A stretch of DNA of 64,000 nucleotides from Phascolarctobacterium sp. (lineage in GTDB: Bacteria > Bacillota > Negativicutes > Acidaminococcales > Acidaminococcaceae). Shown here one piece after another: positions 1-9,602 of the stretch (within the stretch, counting starts at the first letter, position 1; each line of letters begins with the position of its first letter). The DNA is taken from NCBI GenBank assembly GCA_017467905.1, contig JAFUKD010000007.1, forward strand, positions 62,001-126,000. Reading direction: 5' to 3'. Position numbers and translations under genes: made by a program. The notes under the pieces were generated by a model, which did no database searches, was not told the origin of the DNA, and worked only from the letters and a program-made list of their open reading frames with translations.

Positions 1-1
1 T

Positions 2-181
2 AAAAGTGGCGCTTGGTATTCCTATGGTGATGTGCGTCTGGGACAGGGTAAGGAAAAGGTTAAAGACTTCCTGCGTGAAAACGCAGAGCTGGCTAAGGAG
101 ATTGAAACCAAGATTCGTAATGCAACCATTGCTAAGCTTGGCGCTGATGCAGGCGAGGATGCTGTAAACGATGCAGACTAA
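2..181 (+). CDS. recA: RecA recombinase, C-terminal fragment (5' end outside window)
   Basis: The reading frame is open from base 2 and encodes the last 59 residues before TAA at 179-181. It contains [18 protein letters not shown], the strongly conserved RecA C-terminal core, followed by the acidic tail (EDAVNDAD) typical of RecA. RecA forms the ATP-dependent strand-exchange filament and stimulates LexA self-cleavage. recX overlaps its 3' end, the usual Firmicutes arrangement. Only the end of the gene is visible, so the ATPase core cannot be checked. Confidence 0.95.
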   Translation, partial: KSGAWYSYGDVRLGQGKEKVKDFLRENAELAKEIETKIRNATIAKLGADAGEDAVNDAD

Positions 182-677
182 GTCATCTCGCATTAAGCTG
201 GATAATGAAGAGCAGGTTTACGCCTACGCAATGAACCTGCTCAATTACCGTGACTATAGTGGCAAGGATATGCTGTTAAGATTATTGGGCAAGGGCGCTG
301 ACGAGAAGGATTCCCAAAGAGTTATCGCCAGATTGAAAGCTAATGGTTTTATCAGCGAAAAGCATTATGCAGAACAGGTGCTTAGGGCTTGGCTTGCCAA
401 AAAGGTTTATGGCAGGCTACATCTGTCAGCAGAGCTGCATCGTAAAAATGTCAGCGAAGATATGATTCCGGAAATGTTAGAGAAATTTACGGATGAGCTG
501 GAAATGCAGAACGCTATGTGCGCGGCAAAGCAATTTATCCAGCGCAACGACAAGAAAATTAAAAACAATGATGAGAAGATAACTGCTGCTGCGGTAAGGT
601 TCATGGCTAATCGGGGCTTTACAGGTAGGCATATACAAGTTCTATTGGAACAAATACGTGCGGAGAACGATATGTAG
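171..677 (+). CDS. recX: Regulatory protein RecX
   Basis: This 168-residue protein has the RecX three-helix repeat pattern: [20 protein letters not shown] near the N-terminus, then the [20 protein letters not shown] block. RecX binds inside the RecA filament groove and modulates strand exchange. The ATG at 171 lies inside recA and the two genes overlap by 11 bp, so translation is probably coupled. No strong Shine-Dalgarno is visible, so a slightly different start is possible. The length is usual for the family. Confidence 0.9.
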   Translation: MQTKSSRIKLDNEEQVYAYAMNLLNYRDYSGKDMLLRLLGKGADEKDSQRVIARLKANGFISEKHYAEQVLRAWLAKKVYGRLHLSAELHRKNVSEDMIPEMLEKFTDELEMQNAMCAAKQFIQRNDKKIKNNDEKITAAAVRFMANRGFTGRHIQVLLEQIRAENDM

Positions 678-752
678 TAGTAAACTTGACTTTTTTGTCA
701 ATTTTATTTAAAATATAACTATCCAATCGTGTTAAATTCTCAAGTTATTCTG

Positions 753-786
753 AGGCAACACTTTTGAAGTAGTTGCCTTGTTTTTT
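753..786 (+). terminator. Rho-independent terminator after recX
   Basis: An AGGCAAC/GTTGCCTT stem with a 12-nt loop is followed by TTGTTTTTT. It closes the recA-recX unit. The space to rny (787-932) holds a possible -10 (TATAAT near 804) with a weak -35. Confidence 0.75.
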
Positions 787-927
787 GCCCTTTTTCGGAA
801 TTTTATAATACGTATTAACATTCAAATATAGATTAGAGAATTCAATGGAATAAGGACATTTGAGACAGGCGCAGAAATTGAGCCTGTTATTGTTGTGTAA
901 AAAACTTTTTGGAACCATCATTAAATT

Positions 928-944
928 AGGAGGTGAAGACCATT
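928..944 (+). promoter_or_regulatory. Shine-Dalgarno AGGAGG placing the rny start at ATT 942
   Basis: AGGAGG occupies 928-933. The first usable GTG (933-935) begins at the last G of this motif and so cannot be served by it. Eight bases downstream, the window's usual spacing, is ATT at 942. The ATG/GTG/TTG-only rule would call 933; the ribosome site argues for a rare ATT start. Confidence 0.5.
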
Positions 945-2477
945 TTAGCAATTATCAGTACTGCCGTTGTTGTGGGCCTGGCTGGTGGCGCAATTGGCTA
1001 TTTGGTACGTAAGAACGTTGCCGAAAGCAAAATTGCAACTGCTGAAGAGACTGCTATCCGCATTATTCAAGAGGCAGAACAAACAGGCGAAGCAAAACGC
1101 AAAGAAGCCGTTATGGAGGCTAAAGAAGAAATCCATCGTATGCGTTCTGAAATGGAACGTGAAAATAAAGAAAGACGTGCTGACCTGCAACGTCATGAAC
1201 GTCGTTTAGTTCAAAAGGAAGAAAACTTGGATAAAAAGATTGATTCCTTTGAACGTAAAGAAGAAAAACTTGCTTCTAAAGAAGCTCGCTTGAATGCAGC
1301 GCAAGACAAAGTGGATGCTTTGTATCAAAAACAATTGGACGAATTGGAACGTCTTTCCGGTTTGACCAGTGAAGAAGCAAAACAAGAATTGCTGGATTCC
1401 CTTGCTGATGAAGTTAAGCATGAATCTGCTATGCTCATCAAGGATTTGGAGCAGCAAGCTAAAGACGAAGCTGATAAGAAGGCTCGTGAAATTATTTCCC
1501 TTGCTATTCAACGTTGTGCAGCAGACCACGTTGCAGAGACCACTGTTTCTGTAGTTGGCTTGCCTAATGACGAAATGAAGGGTCGCATTATCGGTCGTGA
1601 AGGTAGAAACATTCGTACCTTGGAAACCTTGACCGGTATTGATTTGATTATTGACGATACTCCGGAAGCAGTTATTATTTCCGGTTTTGATCCGGTACGT
1701 CGCGAGGTTGCACGTATCGCATTGGAAAAACTAATCAATGACGGACGTATTCATCCGTCCCGCATTGAAGAAATGGTCGAAAAGGCTCAAAAAGAAGTTG
1801 AGCAGAAAATTAAGGAAGCAGGCGAACAAGCCACCTTTGCAGTTGGCGTTCATGGCTTGCATCCCGAAATGATTAAGCTGTTGGGTCGTTTAAGATACCG
1901 TACCAGCTATGGTCAAAATGTGCTGAACCATTCTGTAGAAGTTGCTAATTTGGCAGGCATTATGGCATCCGAATTGGGTGTTGACGTTATGCTTGCTAAA
2001 CGTGCCGGCTTGCTTCATGATATTGGTAAGGCTATCGACCATGAAATGGAAGGCTCCCACGTGGAAATTGGCGGAGAAATTGCCAAGAAGTTCCGTGAAT
2101 CCGAATTGGTTGTCAACGCAATCGTTGCTCACCATGGCGATGTAGAGCCTAAGAGTATTGAAGCAGTTCTGGTATCTGCGGCTGACGCTGTGTCCGCAGC
2201 TCGCCCCGGAGCAAGACGCGAAACTCTTGAAAGCTATCTGAAACGATTAACTCGATTGGAAGAGATTTCTGAATCCTTTGATGGCGTAGAAAAATGCTTT
2301 GCAGTACAAGCTGGTCGTGAAATCCGTATTATGGTTAAACCGGAAGTTATCGACGACGCTTCTGCAATTTTGCTTGCTCGTGATATCTCCAAGAAGATTG
2401 AAGCTGAAATGGAATATCCCGGTCAAATTAAGGTTGTCATTATTCGCGAAACCCGCGCTGTTGACTACGCAAAATAA
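933..2477 (+). CDS. rny: Ribonuclease Y (membrane-anchored endoribonuclease)
   Basis: The protein is 514 residues from GTG 933, or 511 from the ATT at 942 that I favour. It has an N-terminal transmembrane helix ([20 protein letters not shown]) and a long charged coiled coil to about residue 200. A KH domain follows with [12 protein letters not shown], then an HD domain with the metal motif [12 protein letters not shown] and the downstream IVAHHGD. RNase Y starts mRNA decay at the membrane in Firmicutes. Domain order and length match the family exactly. A stem-loop without a clear U-tract follows at 2492-2520. Confidence 0.97.
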   Translation: MKTILAIISTAVVVGLAGGAIGYLVRKNVAESKIATAEETAIRIIQEAEQTGEAKRKEAVMEAKEEIHRMRSEMERENKERRADLQRHERRLVQKEENLDKKIDSFERKEEKLASKEARLNAAQDKVDALYQKQLDELERLSGLTSEEAKQELLDSLADEVKHESAMLIKDLEQQAKDEADKKAREIISLAIQRCAADHVAETTVSVVGLPNDEMKGRIIGREGRNIRTLETLTGIDLIIDDTPEAVIISGFDPVRREVARIALEKLINDGRIHPSRIEEMVEKAQKEVEQKIKEAGEQATFAVGVHGLHPEMIKLLGRLRYRTSYGQNVLNHSVEVANLAGIMASELGVDVMLAKRAGLLHDIGKAIDHEMEGSHVEIGGEIAKKFRESELVVNAIVAHHGDVEPKSIEAVLVSAADAVSAARPGARRETLESYLKRLTRLEEISESFDGVEKCFAVQAGREIRIMVKPEVIDDASAILLARDISKKIEAEMEYPGQIKVVIIRETRAVDYAK

Positions 2478-2491
2478 TTATGTTTACTTTA

Positions 2492-2520
2492 GAAAGAGTG
2501 GGTTTCTTACCCGCTCTTTC
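2492..2520 (+). terminator. Stem-loop after rny
   Basis: GAAAGAGTGGGT pairs with ACCCGCTCTTTC around a 5-nt loop. There is no poly-T run after the stem, so it may be an mRNA 3' stabiliser or a weak terminator rather than a full stop before rimP. Confidence 0.5.
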
Positions 2521-2567
2521 CGCTTATACAAGCAAATCTTAAAAATTGAATAATGGAGGTGAAAACG

Positions 2568-3044
2568 ATGCAGGCTAAAGAAATAGAAGCACTGATCACC
2601 GATTTGGTAATGCCTGTGCTTGAAGGTACAGATTTAACTTTAGTTGATGTTGAGTATGTACGCGAAAAGGACTGGTACTTACGCATTTTTATTGATAAGC
2701 AAGGCGGTGTCGAAATTGATGACTGCCAGCTGGTCAGTGAAAAGTTAACAACAATACTGGACGAAAAGGACCCTATCAAAGACAAGTATTTTTTGGAGGT
2801 TTCTTCCCCCGGTATCGATCGTCCGCTGAAAAAGGATAAGGATTTTGAAGCGGCGTATGGAACTAAGGTGGATATTATGTTCTACGCTCCCTGGGAAAAT
2901 ATGAAAAACCTGGTTGGCGTGCTGGTATCCCATGATGCAGACTGCATTGAGGTTAAAAAGATTATTAAGGGTAAGGAGTTTAAGAATCCTGTAAAGATTG
3001 AAAGAAAGCTCATTGCTAATATTAGACCGCATATAGATTTCTAA
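2568..3044 (+). CDS. rimP: Ribosome maturation factor RimP
   Basis: This 158-residue protein matches RimP throughout: the N-terminal domain with LVDVEYVREKDWYLRIFID, then VSSPGIDRPLKK and the C-terminal SH3-like part. RimP assists 30S subunit assembly. An ATG at 2553 lies in the same frame, but GGAGG (2555-2559) sits 8 nt before the ATG at 2568, so 2568 is the better start. It opens the conserved rimP-nusA-rnpM-ylxQ-infB-rbfA cluster. Confidence 0.95.
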   Translation: MQAKEIEALITDLVMPVLEGTDLTLVDVEYVREKDWYLRIFIDKQGGVEIDDCQLVSEKLTTILDEKDPIKDKYFLEVSSPGIDRPLKKDKDFEAAYGTKVDIMFYAPWENMKNLVGVLVSHDADCIEVKKIIKGKEFKNPVKIERKLIANIRPHIDF

Positions 3045-3071
3045 AAAATTAAAAAGTGGGAGGCGTAATAA

Positions 3072-4133
3072 TTGAACGCAGATTTTATCTTGGCAATCCA
3101 AGAATTGGGAAAGGAGAAGGGGATTGAACCCGACCTTCTGTTCCAGGCTGTTGAAGAAGCTTTGGTAACTGCTTATAAGAAAAATTTTGGCTCTACTCAA
3201 AATGTTAGAGTGGACATGAATAAGCAAAGTGGTGAGATTCACGTTTATGCTCAACGCACCGTTGTAGATAACGATGTAGTTGAAGCTAATGAAATTTCCT
3301 TGGCTGAGGCTAAAGAAATTGATGTTCGCTACGAAGTTGATGATATTGTAGAAATTGAAGTTACTCCGAAAAACTTTGGCCGCATTGCTGCACAGAATGC
3401 TAAGCAGGTTGTAGTACAACGTATTCGCGAGGCTGAACGTGGAATGGTTTATGAACGCTTCCAAAGTCGTGAACAGGATATCGTTACCGGTATCATTCAA
3501 CGTATGGAGCAAAAAAATGTGTATATTGACCTGGGGAAGGTTGAAGCAGTGCTTACTGTCAACGAGCAGATTCCCGGTGAAATTTATCAATATCACGAAA
3601 GAATGAAAACCTATATCATTGAAGTTAAACGTACCAATAAAGGGCCGCAAATCATGGTTTCCAGAACTCACCCCGGTTTGTTGAAGAGATTGTTTGAACT
3701 GGAAGTTCCTGAAATTCACGACGGTGTAGTTGAAATCAAATCTGTTGCTCGTGAACCGGGTATGCGCTCTAAAATTTCCGTTTACACTCAAGATGAAAAC
3801 ATTGACCCCGTAGGTGCTTGCGTTGGTCACAAGGGTATGCGTGTACAAACCATCGTTAACGAGCTGCGCGGTGAAAAGATTGATATTGTTAAATACAGCG
3901 AAGACCCTGCTCAATACGTTGCGAATGCATTGAGTCCTGCTAAGGTTGTAAGCACCGAAGTTAATATGGAAGAAAAAATCTGCCGCGTTGTTGTTCCTGA
4001 TTACCAATTGTCCTTAGCAATCGGTAAAGAAGGTCAAAACGCACGCTTGGCGGCTAAGCTTACCGGCTGGAAGATTGATATCAAGAGCGAAAGCCAAGCT
4101 GCCGAAGAAGCTTATGCAGAAGGCGAAGAGTAA
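3072..4133 (+). CDS. nusA: Transcription termination/antitermination factor NusA
   Basis: The protein has 353 residues. The N-terminal RNA-polymerase-binding domain is followed by an S1 domain (about 130-200) and two KH domains, including GACVGHKGMRVQTIVNELRGEKIDIV and the second KH around LAIGKEGQNARLAAKLTGW. NusA modulates pausing, termination and antitermination. The start is TTG, placed 8 nt after GGAGG. It lacks the C-terminal acidic repeats of enterobacterial NusA, as is normal in Firmicutes. It ends 2 bp before rnpM, so it is clearly in one operon. Confidence 0.97.
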   Translation: MNADFILAIQELGKEKGIEPDLLFQAVEEALVTAYKKNFGSTQNVRVDMNKQSGEIHVYAQRTVVDNDVVEANEISLAEAKEIDVRYEVDDIVEIEVTPKNFGRIAAQNAKQVVVQRIREAERGMVYERFQSREQDIVTGIIQRMEQKNVYIDLGKVEAVLTVNEQIPGEIYQYHERMKTYIIEVKRTNKGPQIMVSRTHPGLLKRLFELEVPEIHDGVVEIKSVAREPGMRSKISVYTQDENIDPVGACVGHKGMRVQTIVNELRGEKIDIVKYSEDPAQYVANALSPAKVVSTEVNMEEKICRVVVPDYQLSLAIGKEGQNARLAAKLTGWKIDIKSESQAAEEAYAEGEE

Positions 4134-4135
4134 TC

Positions 4136-4408
4136 ATGAAAGTAAAAAAGATTCCGCAGCGCAAATGTGTGGGCTGCAATGAAATGAAGGATAAAAAGGC
4201 TTTACTGCGTATCGTTCGTTCTCCGGAAGGAGAGATTAGCCTGGATTTAACAGGCAAGAAGAACGGTAGAGGTGCTTATGTTTGTCCTTGTGAGGAATGT
4301 ATCACTAAAGCAGTCAAGGAAAAACGCTTAGAGCGCGCTCTGGAAAAGCCTGTTAGCGAAGAGGTTTATCAGAAGCTGCTGGAGGATTTTAAAGATGGCA
4401 AGCAATAA
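4136..4408 (+). CDS. rnpM: RNase P modulator RnpM (YlxR family)
   Basis: This 90-residue protein carries the YlxR signature: RKCVGCNEMKDKKALLRIVR with a CxxC, then GKKNGRGAYVC and a second CxxC-like pair (CPCEEC). The family binds the RNA subunit of RNase P and lowers its activity in Bacillus (established for YlxR). It sits between nusA and the L7Ae-like gene, the conserved position. It overlaps the next gene by 14 bp. Confidence 0.9.
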   Translation: MKVKKIPQRKCVGCNEMKDKKALLRIVRSPEGEISLDLTGKKNGRGAYVCPCEECITKAVKEKRLERALEKPVSEEVYQKLLEDFKDGKQ

Positions 4409-4688
4409 TATTGCCTTTGCTTTAGGATTAGCACAAAAGGCTGGCAAAGTGGCTTCCGGTGATTTTGCAGTGCGTAGCGCCTTGAAGGGTGGGAAGGCTA
4501 AGCTGTTGGTTGTAGCAACGGATGCTGCTCCCAATTCCAAAAAGGATATGTACTATTTGGCAGAAGTAGCTGGTGTGGAAGTAATTGAACTGCTTACCCG
4601 CGATGAGTTAGGTTTTGCCATTGGTAAGGCACAAAGAACTGCGCTGGCGATTACCGATTTGAATTTTGCTAAGATGTTGAAGAAATAA
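4395..4688 (+). CDS. ylxQ: L7Ae-family K-turn binding protein (YlxQ)
   Basis: This 97-residue protein is of the L7Ae/L30e/S12e/Gadd45 fold family, with AFALGLAQKAGKVASGDFAVRSALKGGKAKLLVVATDAAPNSKKDM, the typical YlxQ/RplGA pattern. These proteins bind kink-turns in RNA; the exact cellular role in Firmicutes is not settled. It overlaps rnpM and precedes infB by 33 bp. Confidence 0.9.
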   Translation: MASNNIAFALGLAQKAGKVASGDFAVRSALKGGKAKLLVVATDAAPNSKKDMYYLAEVAGVEVIELLTRDELGFAIGKAQRTALAITDLNFAKMLKK

Positions 4689-4721
4689 ACACCCAATGAA
4701 ACTTTGTCAGGAGGTGGATGA

Positions 4722-7349
4722 ATGGGTAGTAAAAGAATTTATGAAATAGCTAAAGAAATTGGCAAAAGCAGCAATGAAATCATTGATGTTTTGAAGAAAA
4801 ATAATATTGAAAAAACCAATTTTAGCGGTGTAGACGCTAAAGAAATGGAAATCATTACTAAAGCATTTGCGAAAAAACAGGAGGCGCCTGTGAAGAAAGA
4901 ACAACCGAAGCAAGCTGCACCTGTTCAAAAGCAGGAGCAACCCAAACAAGCTGCACAACCCGCAGCAAACAGAAATAACCAACCCCAACAAGCTCGTAAC
5001 AACGATAACCGCGGAGGCCAAAACCGTCCTCAAGGAAATAATAATTTCCGGAACAATAATGGTGGCGGTCAACAAAATCGTAACAATGATAACCGCGGAG
5101 GTCAAAACCGTCCTCAAGGAAACAATAATTTCCGTAACAACAATGGTGGCGGTCAACAAGCTCGTAACAACGAGAATCGTGGTGGCGGTCAAGGCGGTTT
5201 CCGTAATAATAATGGTGGCGGTCAAAATCGTAATAATGATAACCGCGGAGGTCAAAACCGTCCTCAACAAAATCGTCAAGGCGGTATCTTTATCGGGCCT
5301 AAGGGTCAACAGCCTGGTGGTGGACAACGTCAAGGTGATGCACGCCCGCAACAAAGCCGTCCCCAACAACCCCGTCGTGAAAGCCGTCCGGAACCTGCTT
5401 TTGACATGCTCAGCGTAAAACCCAGTAAAGCTACCAATCGCGACCGCGATAAAAACCGTAATAAGGATAAACAACAAGTTAAGGGCTCCTACGCTACTAA
5501 GGAAAGCCGTCCTAATCGTAGCGCAGGTCATCAAATGAATATGAAAAAACGTCCTACCAATAATCCCCAACCTAAAAATGCTCAAGCCGCAGTGGAAATC
5601 GTTAGACCTACCTTCGTAGAGATTGGCGAAACCATCAATGTTAAAGAGTTTGCTACCTTAATTAAACGTGAGGTAAGCGAAGTTATCAAAGCCTTGTTCA
5701 TGCTGGGCATGATGGTTACCATTAACCAAGACATTGATTTTGAAACTGCACAGCTTATTGGTGAAGAGTTTGGCGTAGAAATCGGACAAAAAGCTCCGGA
5801 CGAAGACCCCACTGAGGTTCCGGAAGTTGAAGATGATCCGGAAAAACGCGTTCTACGTCCGCCTGTTATTACCGTTATGGGTCACGTTGACCACGGTAAA
5901 ACTTCCTTGCTTGACGCAATCCGCAAGACTAATGTTACCGCGCGCGAAGCTGGCGGTATTACCCAACATATCGGTGCGTACAAGATTAACTATCAAGGCA
6001 AGCAAATTGTATTCCTTGATACCCCCGGTCACGAAGCGTTCACCGCAATGCGTGCCCGTGGCGCACAAGTAACTGACGTTGCCATCCTGGTTGTTGCAGC
6101 AGATGACGGCGTAATGCCCCAAACTATTGAAGCAATCAACCACGCTAAGGCAGCGAAGGTGCCCATCATTGTTGCAATTAACAAAATGGACCGCGAAGGT
6201 GCAAATCCGGACCACGTTAAGCAACAATTGGCAGAGCATATGCTCATCCCCGAAGATTGGGGCGGCGATACCATTATGGTTCCCGTTTCCGCACATAAAA
6301 AGACCGGTATCAGCGACTTGCTGGAAATGATTTTGCTGGTAGCTGAAATGCAAGAATTGAAGGCTAACCCCAACCTGCCTGCTCGCGGTACCATCATCGA
6401 AGCACAATTGGATAAAGGTCGCGGCCCTGTTGCTACCGTTTTGGTACAACGCGGTACCCTCCACATTGGTGACACCATTGTAGCCGGCACTGCTTATGGT
6501 AAGGTTCGCGCAATGGTTAATGACCGTGGTGAAAAGGTTAAGAAGGCTGGACCCTCTACCCCTGTAGAAGTGCTTGGCTTGAACGACGTTCCCGGTGCTG
6601 GTGACGTCCTTGACTCTACAGATGAAAGAACTGCCCGTAGCGTTGCTGAAAAGCGTATCGCTAAGAGAAAAGAAGACGAAATCAAGCTCAACTCCAAGGT
6701 TTCTTTGGACGACTTGTTCCAACGCATCCAAGAAGGCGAGCTGAAAGAACTGAACATCGTTGTTAAGGCTGACGTTCAAGGTACTATTGAAGCGCTGAAG
6801 GCTTCCCTTGAAAAAATTAAGAATGATGAAGTTAAGGTTGTTGTTGTCCACGCAGGTGTTGGCGCTATTGCTGAATCCGACATTATGCTGGCTTCTGCAG
6901 CTAACGCTCTCATTATCGGCTTTAACGTTCGTCCTGACGCCAACGCTCGTAAGGCAGCAGAAACAGAAAAAGTTGACGTGCGCACCTACCGCGTAATCTA
7001 TGATGCTTTGAACGATGTAGAAGCTGCTATTAAAGGTATGCTTGCTCCGAAATTTGAAGAAGTTATCCAAGGTCGCGTAGAAGTTCGTCAATTGATTACC
7101 ATCTCCAAGCTGCTCATTGCAGGCTGCTATGTAACCGAAGGTAAAGTTACCAATCATTCCAAGGTGCGCGTAATTCGTGACGGTATTGTTGTTCACGAAG
7201 GCGAAATTGAATCCTTGCGCCGCTTCAAAGATGACGTTAAAGAAGTTAACCAAGGCTACGAATGTGGTATTACCCTGGATAAATTCCGTGACCTTAAAGA
7301 AGGCGACCAGTTCGAAATCTTTAGCATGGAAGAAGTTAAAATCGACTAA
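4722..7349 (+). CDS. infB: Translation initiation factor IF-2
   Basis: The protein has 875 residues. An N-terminal IF2 domain (about 1-52) is followed by a long low-complexity linker rich in Asn, Gly, Arg and Gln with tandem repeats. A second IF2_N domain follows (about 295-350), then the GTPase with [25 protein letters not shown] and NKMD, then beta-barrel domains. IF-2 delivers initiator fMet-tRNA to the 30S subunit. AGGAGG lies 7 nt before the ATG. The linker repeats are the only unusual part. Confidence 0.98.
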   Translation: MGSKRIYEIAKEIGKSSNEIIDVLKKNNIEKTNFSGVDAKEMEIITKAFAKKQEAPVKKEQPKQAAPVQKQEQPKQAAQPAANRNNQPQQARNNDNRGGQNRPQGNNNFRNNNGGGQQNRNNDNRGGQNRPQGNNNFRNNNGGGQQARNNENRGGGQGGFRNNNGGGQNRNNDNRGGQNRPQQNRQGGIFIGPKGQQPGGGQRQGDARPQQSRPQQPRRESRPEPAFDMLSVKPSKATNRDRDKNRNKDKQQVKGSYATKESRPNRSAGHQMNMKKRPTNNPQPKNAQAAVEIVRPTFVEIGETINVKEFATLIKREVSEVIKALFMLGMMVTINQDIDFETAQLIGEEFGVEIGQKAPDEDPTEVPEVEDDPEKRVLRPPVITVMGHVDHGKTSLLDAIRKTNVTAREAGGITQHIGAYKINYQGKQIVFLDTPGHEAFTAMRARGAQVTDVAILVVAADDGVMPQTIEAINHAKAAKVPIIVAINKMDREGANPDHVKQQLAEHMLIPEDWGGDTIMVPVSAHKKTGISDLLEMILLVAEMQELKANPNLPARGTIIEAQLDKGRGPVATVLVQRGTLHIGDTIVAGTAYGKVRAMVNDRGEKVKKAGPSTPVEVLGLNDVPGAGDVLDSTDERTARSVAEKRIAKRKEDEIKLNSKVSLDDLFQRIQEGELKELNIVVKADVQGTIEALKASLEKIKNDEVKVVVVHAGVGAIAESDIMLASAANALIIGFNVRPDANARKAAETEKVDVRTYRVIYDALNDVEAAIKGMLAPKFEEVIQGRVEVRQLITISKLLIAGCYVTEGKVTNHSKVRVIRDGIVVHEGEIESLRRFKDDVKEVNQGYECGITLDKFRDLKEGDQFEIFSMEEVKID
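4999..5260 (+). repeat. Tandem coding repeats in the infB linker
   Basis: Units built from words such as AACCGCGGAGGTCAAAACCG and [11 protein letters not shown] recur about three times with small variations. They encode a flexible Asn/Gly/Arg-rich linker. Near-identical copies suggest recent slippage or unequal crossing over, so length may vary between strains. Confidence 0.8.
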
Positions 7350-7366
7350 AGTCAAGCAGGTGAACT

Positions 7367-7738
7367 ATGGCTAGACTAAGAGTAGAAAAAGTACAAGAGG
7401 CTATTCAGCACGAAATTAGCAATATGCTCCTTTTTGATGTAAAGGATTCCCGCATTCAGTTTGTTACCATTACCGGTGTAGAGCTTACTGATGACATGAG
7501 CATTGCTAAGGTTTTCGTAAGCCTGTATGGCCCCGAAGAAAAACATGAAGAATGCTGGAAGGCGCTGAACAAGGCTTTGGGTTATATGCGTAGCGAAATC
7601 GCGAAGCGCATTCGTCTGCGTTTTGCCCCCAACCTGATTCTGGTGAAGGATACTTCCATGGAATACAGCGCTCATATCCAAAGCATTCTGGATAAAATTA
7701 AACAAGAAGAAGGCAAAAGCCATGAGCAAGAAGATTGA
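7367..7738 (+). CDS. rbfA: Ribosome-binding factor A
   Basis: This 123-residue KH-like protein matches RbfA: RVEKVQEAIQHEISNMLLFDVKD at the N-terminus and the IRLRFAPNLILVKDTSMEYSAHI core. It helps late 16S rRNA maturation and cold adaptation. It follows infB by 17 bp and overlaps the DHH phosphoesterase gene by 17 bp. Confidence 0.95.
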   Translation: MARLRVEKVQEAIQHEISNMLLFDVKDSRIQFVTITGVELTDDMSIAKVFVSLYGPEEKHEECWKALNKALGYMRSEIAKRIRLRFAPNLILVKDTSMEYSAHIQSILDKIKQEEGKSHEQED

Positions 7739-8672
7739 TTTGCTCGCAACAGGTAATATGCTGCTGGCAGCGCAAAAGATAGTTTTGTGCTGCCACGTTA
7801 GCCCTGACGGTGATACACTTGGTTCTGCACTGGGACTGGCACGCTTTTTAGAGCAAAGGGGTAAGGAAGTAATTGTTTTTGTTGACGATGATGTTAATAA
7901 GAGTATGAGCTTCCTTCCTGGCATTGAAAAGGTACAGCGACCGATTGCAGGCGAAATTGTAGAAGCCGATTTATTCGTGGTTGTAGATGCCAGCTCCTTT
8001 GATAGGGTTGGGATTTGCAATGAAGTAGTGAAGGCGCCTGTGCTGCTTAACATTGACCATCACATTTCCAATACTGAATTTGCTGACTACCTGTATCTTG
8101 ATGCAGAAGCAGCGGCAGCAGGGGAGATTATGTGCGATTTGTTCGAGGCTATGGGCTGGGAATATGATGAGAAGATTGCTATTGCTTTCTACACTGCAAT
8201 TACTACGGACTGCGGTTCCTTCCGCTATTCCAACACTACTTCCAAAACCATGCAAAGGGCAGCCAAGCTTCTTGATTACGGCGTAAAGCCTAATGAAATA
8301 TCAGATTTACTTGATATTCGTAGTCGCAAAACTACGGAGCTATTGGCAAAGGTGCTGCCTTCCTTGACCTTTGATTTTGAAGGCAGGGTTGCCCATATAA
8401 CGATTACCAATGATTTGTATGATAAGGAAGCCCAAACAGATAGCTTCGTTTCCTATCCTCGTTATGTTGAAGGTGTGGAAGTGGCTATTATGTTTAAGGC
8501 TATGGAGCCTGCAGTTACTCGCGTAAGCATGCGTTCCAGTAGTGTGGACGTGGCGCAGGTAGCACTTAGCTTCGGTGGCGGCGGTCACCTTAGAGCAGCA
8601 GGCTGTACCATTTACGCACCTGTGGAGGAAGCAAAGGCTCAGCTTTTGGCTGTGATAGGTAAAGCATTATGA
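7722..8672 (+). CDS. nrnA: DHH/DHHA1 phosphoesterase, NrnA-type oligoribonuclease
   Basis: The protein has 316 residues. The DHH domain shows CCHVSPDGDTLGSALGLARFL, VVVDASSFDRVG and the defining NIDHHISNTEFADY. DHHA1 follows with FGGGGHLRAAGCTI. NrnA degrades nanoRNAs and dephosphorylates pAp. The position between rbfA and truB is conserved in Firmicutes. The ATG overlaps rbfA, and the stop overlaps truB in ATGA, so translation is probably coupled. Confidence 0.93.
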   Translation: MSKKIDLLATGNMLLAAQKIVLCCHVSPDGDTLGSALGLARFLEQRGKEVIVFVDDDVNKSMSFLPGIEKVQRPIAGEIVEADLFVVVDASSFDRVGICNEVVKAPVLLNIDHHISNTEFADYLYLDAEAAAAGEIMCDLFEAMGWEYDEKIAIAFYTAITTDCGSFRYSNTTSKTMQRAAKLLDYGVKPNEISDLLDIRSRKTTELLAKVLPSLTFDFEGRVAHITITNDLYDKEAQTDSFVSYPRYVEGVEVAIMFKAMEPAVTRVSMRSSSVDVAQVALSFGGGGHLRAAGCTIYAPVEEAKAQLLAVIGKAL

Positions 8673-9538
8673 TTGATGGAATCTTTAATGTTTTGAAGCC
8701 TCCCGGAATGACGTCCCATGATGTCATTGCTTTTTTAAGACGTGCGTTAAACACAAAAAAGGTTGGACATGGGGGAACTCTTGACCCTGATGCGGCAGGA
8801 GTTCTTCCTGTTTTTACCGGTACTGCCACCCGCCTGCTGGAATTTGCAGTGGAAGGCAAGAAGCAGTATTTGGTGGAAGTAACCTTGGGCAAGCAAACTG
8901 ATACAGGCGATGACAGCGGTACTGTTGTCAAGGAAATGCCTGTTCCTGCTTTTGACGAAGCTGGTTTGCAAAAGGTGCTGCAAGGCTTCTTAGGTAAGCA
9001 AAAGCAGCTGCCACCCATGTATTCTGCTATAAAAGTTAACGGGCAAAAGCTTTACCAATTAGCTCGCAAGGGCGTAGAGGTAGAGCGGGAGCTGCGTGAT
9101 ATTGAGGTTTATAAATTAGAGCTGCTCCATTTTACGGAGAGCACTCTGACTTTGGCAGTGGACTGCTCCAAAGGAACCTATATTCGTGTGCTGGGTGAGG
9201 ATATTGCCAACGCTCTTGGTACTTGCGGTACTATGAGCTTTTTGCTACGCACCCAAGTGGGCAGCTACACGCTGAATGCTTCTCATACTTTACAGGAAAT
9301 TGCCGCCAACCCCGAAGCCTGCGTTGCCCAGCCTGTTACTGCAGTGGCGCACTTGCCCAAGCTGATTCTTACTGACAATCAAGCGGCACGCATTACCAAT
9401 GGTGTGCGTACTACTGTTGCCGGTACTGCGGAAGGCAAGTATGTACTGATGAGCTTGGATAATGAATTTCTTGGCATAGGTAACTGCGAAGAAGAGAAGA
9501 TTCAGGCTACAAAAATATTCGCAAGAAAATCGTTATAA
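8669..9538 (+). CDS. truB: tRNA pseudouridine-55 synthase TruB
   Basis: This 289-residue protein has the TruB catalytic motif GHGGTLDPDAAGVLPV with its catalytic Asp, KQLPPMYSAIKVNGQKLYQLAR and DCSKGTYIRVL. It makes pseudouridine 55 in the T-loop of tRNAs. The C-terminal PUA-like part is present. The stop TAA lies at the left edge of a dispersed repeat shared with two other sites in the window. Confidence 0.96.
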   Translation: MIDGIFNVLKPPGMTSHDVIAFLRRALNTKKVGHGGTLDPDAAGVLPVFTGTATRLLEFAVEGKKQYLVEVTLGKQTDTGDDSGTVVKEMPVPAFDEAGLQKVLQGFLGKQKQLPPMYSAIKVNGQKLYQLARKGVEVERELRDIEVYKLELLHFTESTLTLAVDCSKGTYIRVLGEDIANALGTCGTMSFLLRTQVGSYTLNASHTLQEIAANPEACVAQPVTAVAHLPKLILTDNQAARITNGVRTTVAGTAEGKYVLMSLDNEFLGIGNCEEEKIQATKIFARKSL

Positions 9539-9585
9539 GCACTGGTATGCTTTGTCGCGGTTTCCGATACTTCTAACGATTTTAG
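9535..9585 (+). repeat. Dispersed intergenic repeat, copy B (internally deleted)
   Basis: Starting at the truB stop, ATAAGCAC...TATGCTTTGTCGC, then TTTCCGATACTTCTAACGATT, matches the two ends of copy A at 63399-63506. The roughly 55-bp middle part is missing. Function unknown. Confidence 0.55.
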
Positions 9586-9602
9586 GTTATGAGGAAATTT
9601 AA

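Noticed and set aside
2745-4007. Long minus-strand open frame opposite rimP and nusA (420 codons)
   Set aside because: It is the shadow of nusA codon use; no ribosome site, no known family, and the plus strand is clearly coding.
5853-7355. 500-codon minus-strand open frame opposite infB
   Set aside because: Shadow frame of a highly expressed gene; IF-2 is certain on the plus strand.
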